Part shown: piece after piece, positions 63,883 through 64,000 of the stretch
Layout: each line of letters opens with the position of its first letter
Numbering within the stretch: the stretch's first letter is position 1
Origin: Pantoea sp. Mb-10
GTDB taxonomy: Bacteria; Pseudomonadota; Gammaproteobacteria; Enterobacterales; Enterobacteriaceae
DNA: 64,000 bases
Direction of reading: 5' to 3'
Assembly (NCBI RefSeq): GCF_021272205.1
Contig: NZ_JAJSDX010000006.1
Coordinates: 1 to 64,000, forward strand
Translations under genes and position numbers: made by a program
Notes under the pieces: generated by a model
Databases searched by the model: none
What the model saw: the letters and a program-made list of their open reading frames with translations, nothing else
What the model was told of the DNA's origin: nothing

Positions 63883-64000
63883 TCAGGTACTCTGCTCTTG
63901 CCATAAGCGTACATCATTACGCCCGGCGCGCTTAACGTCGTAGAGTGCTTCGTCAGCGTGACGCAACCATTGGGTCAGTGATTCAGCGCGACTGGCAGAA
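63883..64000 (-). CDS. C-terminus of a GGDEF diguanylate cyclase (cut by right edge)
   Basis: The frame entering from the right ends ...WLRHADEALYDVKRAGRNDVRLWQEQST-stop at 63883. ADEALY(x)AKRxGRN is the conserved end of GGDEF domains, so the gene encodes a c-di-GMP synthase. Its active site and any sensor domain are outside the window. Confidence 0.85.
   Translation of the reverse strand, partial: SASRAESLTQWLRHADEALYDVKRAGRNDVRLWQEQST

Noticed and set aside
1..64000. CRISPR arrays, tRNA or rRNA genes, insertion sequences, prophage
   Set aside because: No repeat-spacer pattern, tRNA fold, rRNA segment, transposase or integrase was seen in the window.

Overview
This window reads as a chromosomal segment of an enterobacterium (order Enterobacterales). 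The enterobacterial signs are a BluF/YcgZ/YmgA/YmgB set, DsdA, YgiW, YgdI/YgdR lipoproteins, cytochrome b561, a YciG-type KGG protein and a YbiI-type zinc finger. The GC-rich genes, the treZ-treY-treX/glgX cluster and the large chemoreceptor complement would suit an environmental or plant-associated genus such as Pantoea, Erwinia or Kosakonia, but the genus cannot be fixed from the sequence alone.

Layout. (1) 1-13.7 kb, minus strand: part of a type VI secretion locus in the order tssB-tssC-tssK-tssL-ompA-like-hcp-clpV-vgrG-DUF4123 adaptor, then two duplicated DUF3304 lipoproteins. Each lipoprotein overlaps the start of an effector-like frame; one of those frames survives only as a 39-residue stub and the other runs off the left edge. 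The remaining core tss genes are not in the window. (2) 14.2-18.3 kb: a small catabolic island (2-hydroxyacid dehydrogenase, RraA-like aldolase, IclR regulator, MFS transporter) with the same palindrome in front of both minus-strand units. (3) 18.5-26.8 kb: an osmoprotection block with a ProP-like transporter behind a consensus CRP site, then treZ-treY-glgX/treX for making trehalose from glycogen. (4) 26.8-31.1 kb: single housekeeping genes (CigR/RcnB-like, hydrolase, dsdA, DinB-like, cytochrome b561). (5) 31.2-36.1 kb: a YjfB-like protein and two chemoreceptors, all three with sigma-28-like promoters. (6) 36.2-42.5 kb: small stress, unknown and regulatory genes.

(7) 40.3-49.8 kb is the most unusual part. 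In E. coli the blue-light module is bluR, bluF and one small operon ycgZ-ymgA-ymgB-ymgC. Here bluF and a BluR/MlrA-like MerR gene frame an expanded array of ten small YcgZ/YmgA/YmgB-like genes on both strands. The core ycgZ-ymgA-ymgB order is intact, and extra paralogues, two lipoproteins and other tiny genes are scattered around it. (8) 50.2-56.7 kb: an orphan flagellar hook gene (flgE) faces an operon that starts with a FlhE-like secreted protein and continues with a split MacB-type ABC transporter, a TolC-like channel and an HlyD/MacA-like adaptor. (9) 57.4-62.1 kb: a candidate small RNA, a LysR regulator, a two-component Rieske oxygenase and reductase, and a third chemoreceptor. (10) 62.8-64 kb: KGG stress protein, DksA/TraR-type zinc finger, and the C-terminal end of a GGDEF diguanylate cyclase cut by the right edge.

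Overall the window combines contact-dependent competition, osmoprotection, chemotaxis and a light-responsive switch that, by analogy with E. coli, would tune biofilm matrix production.
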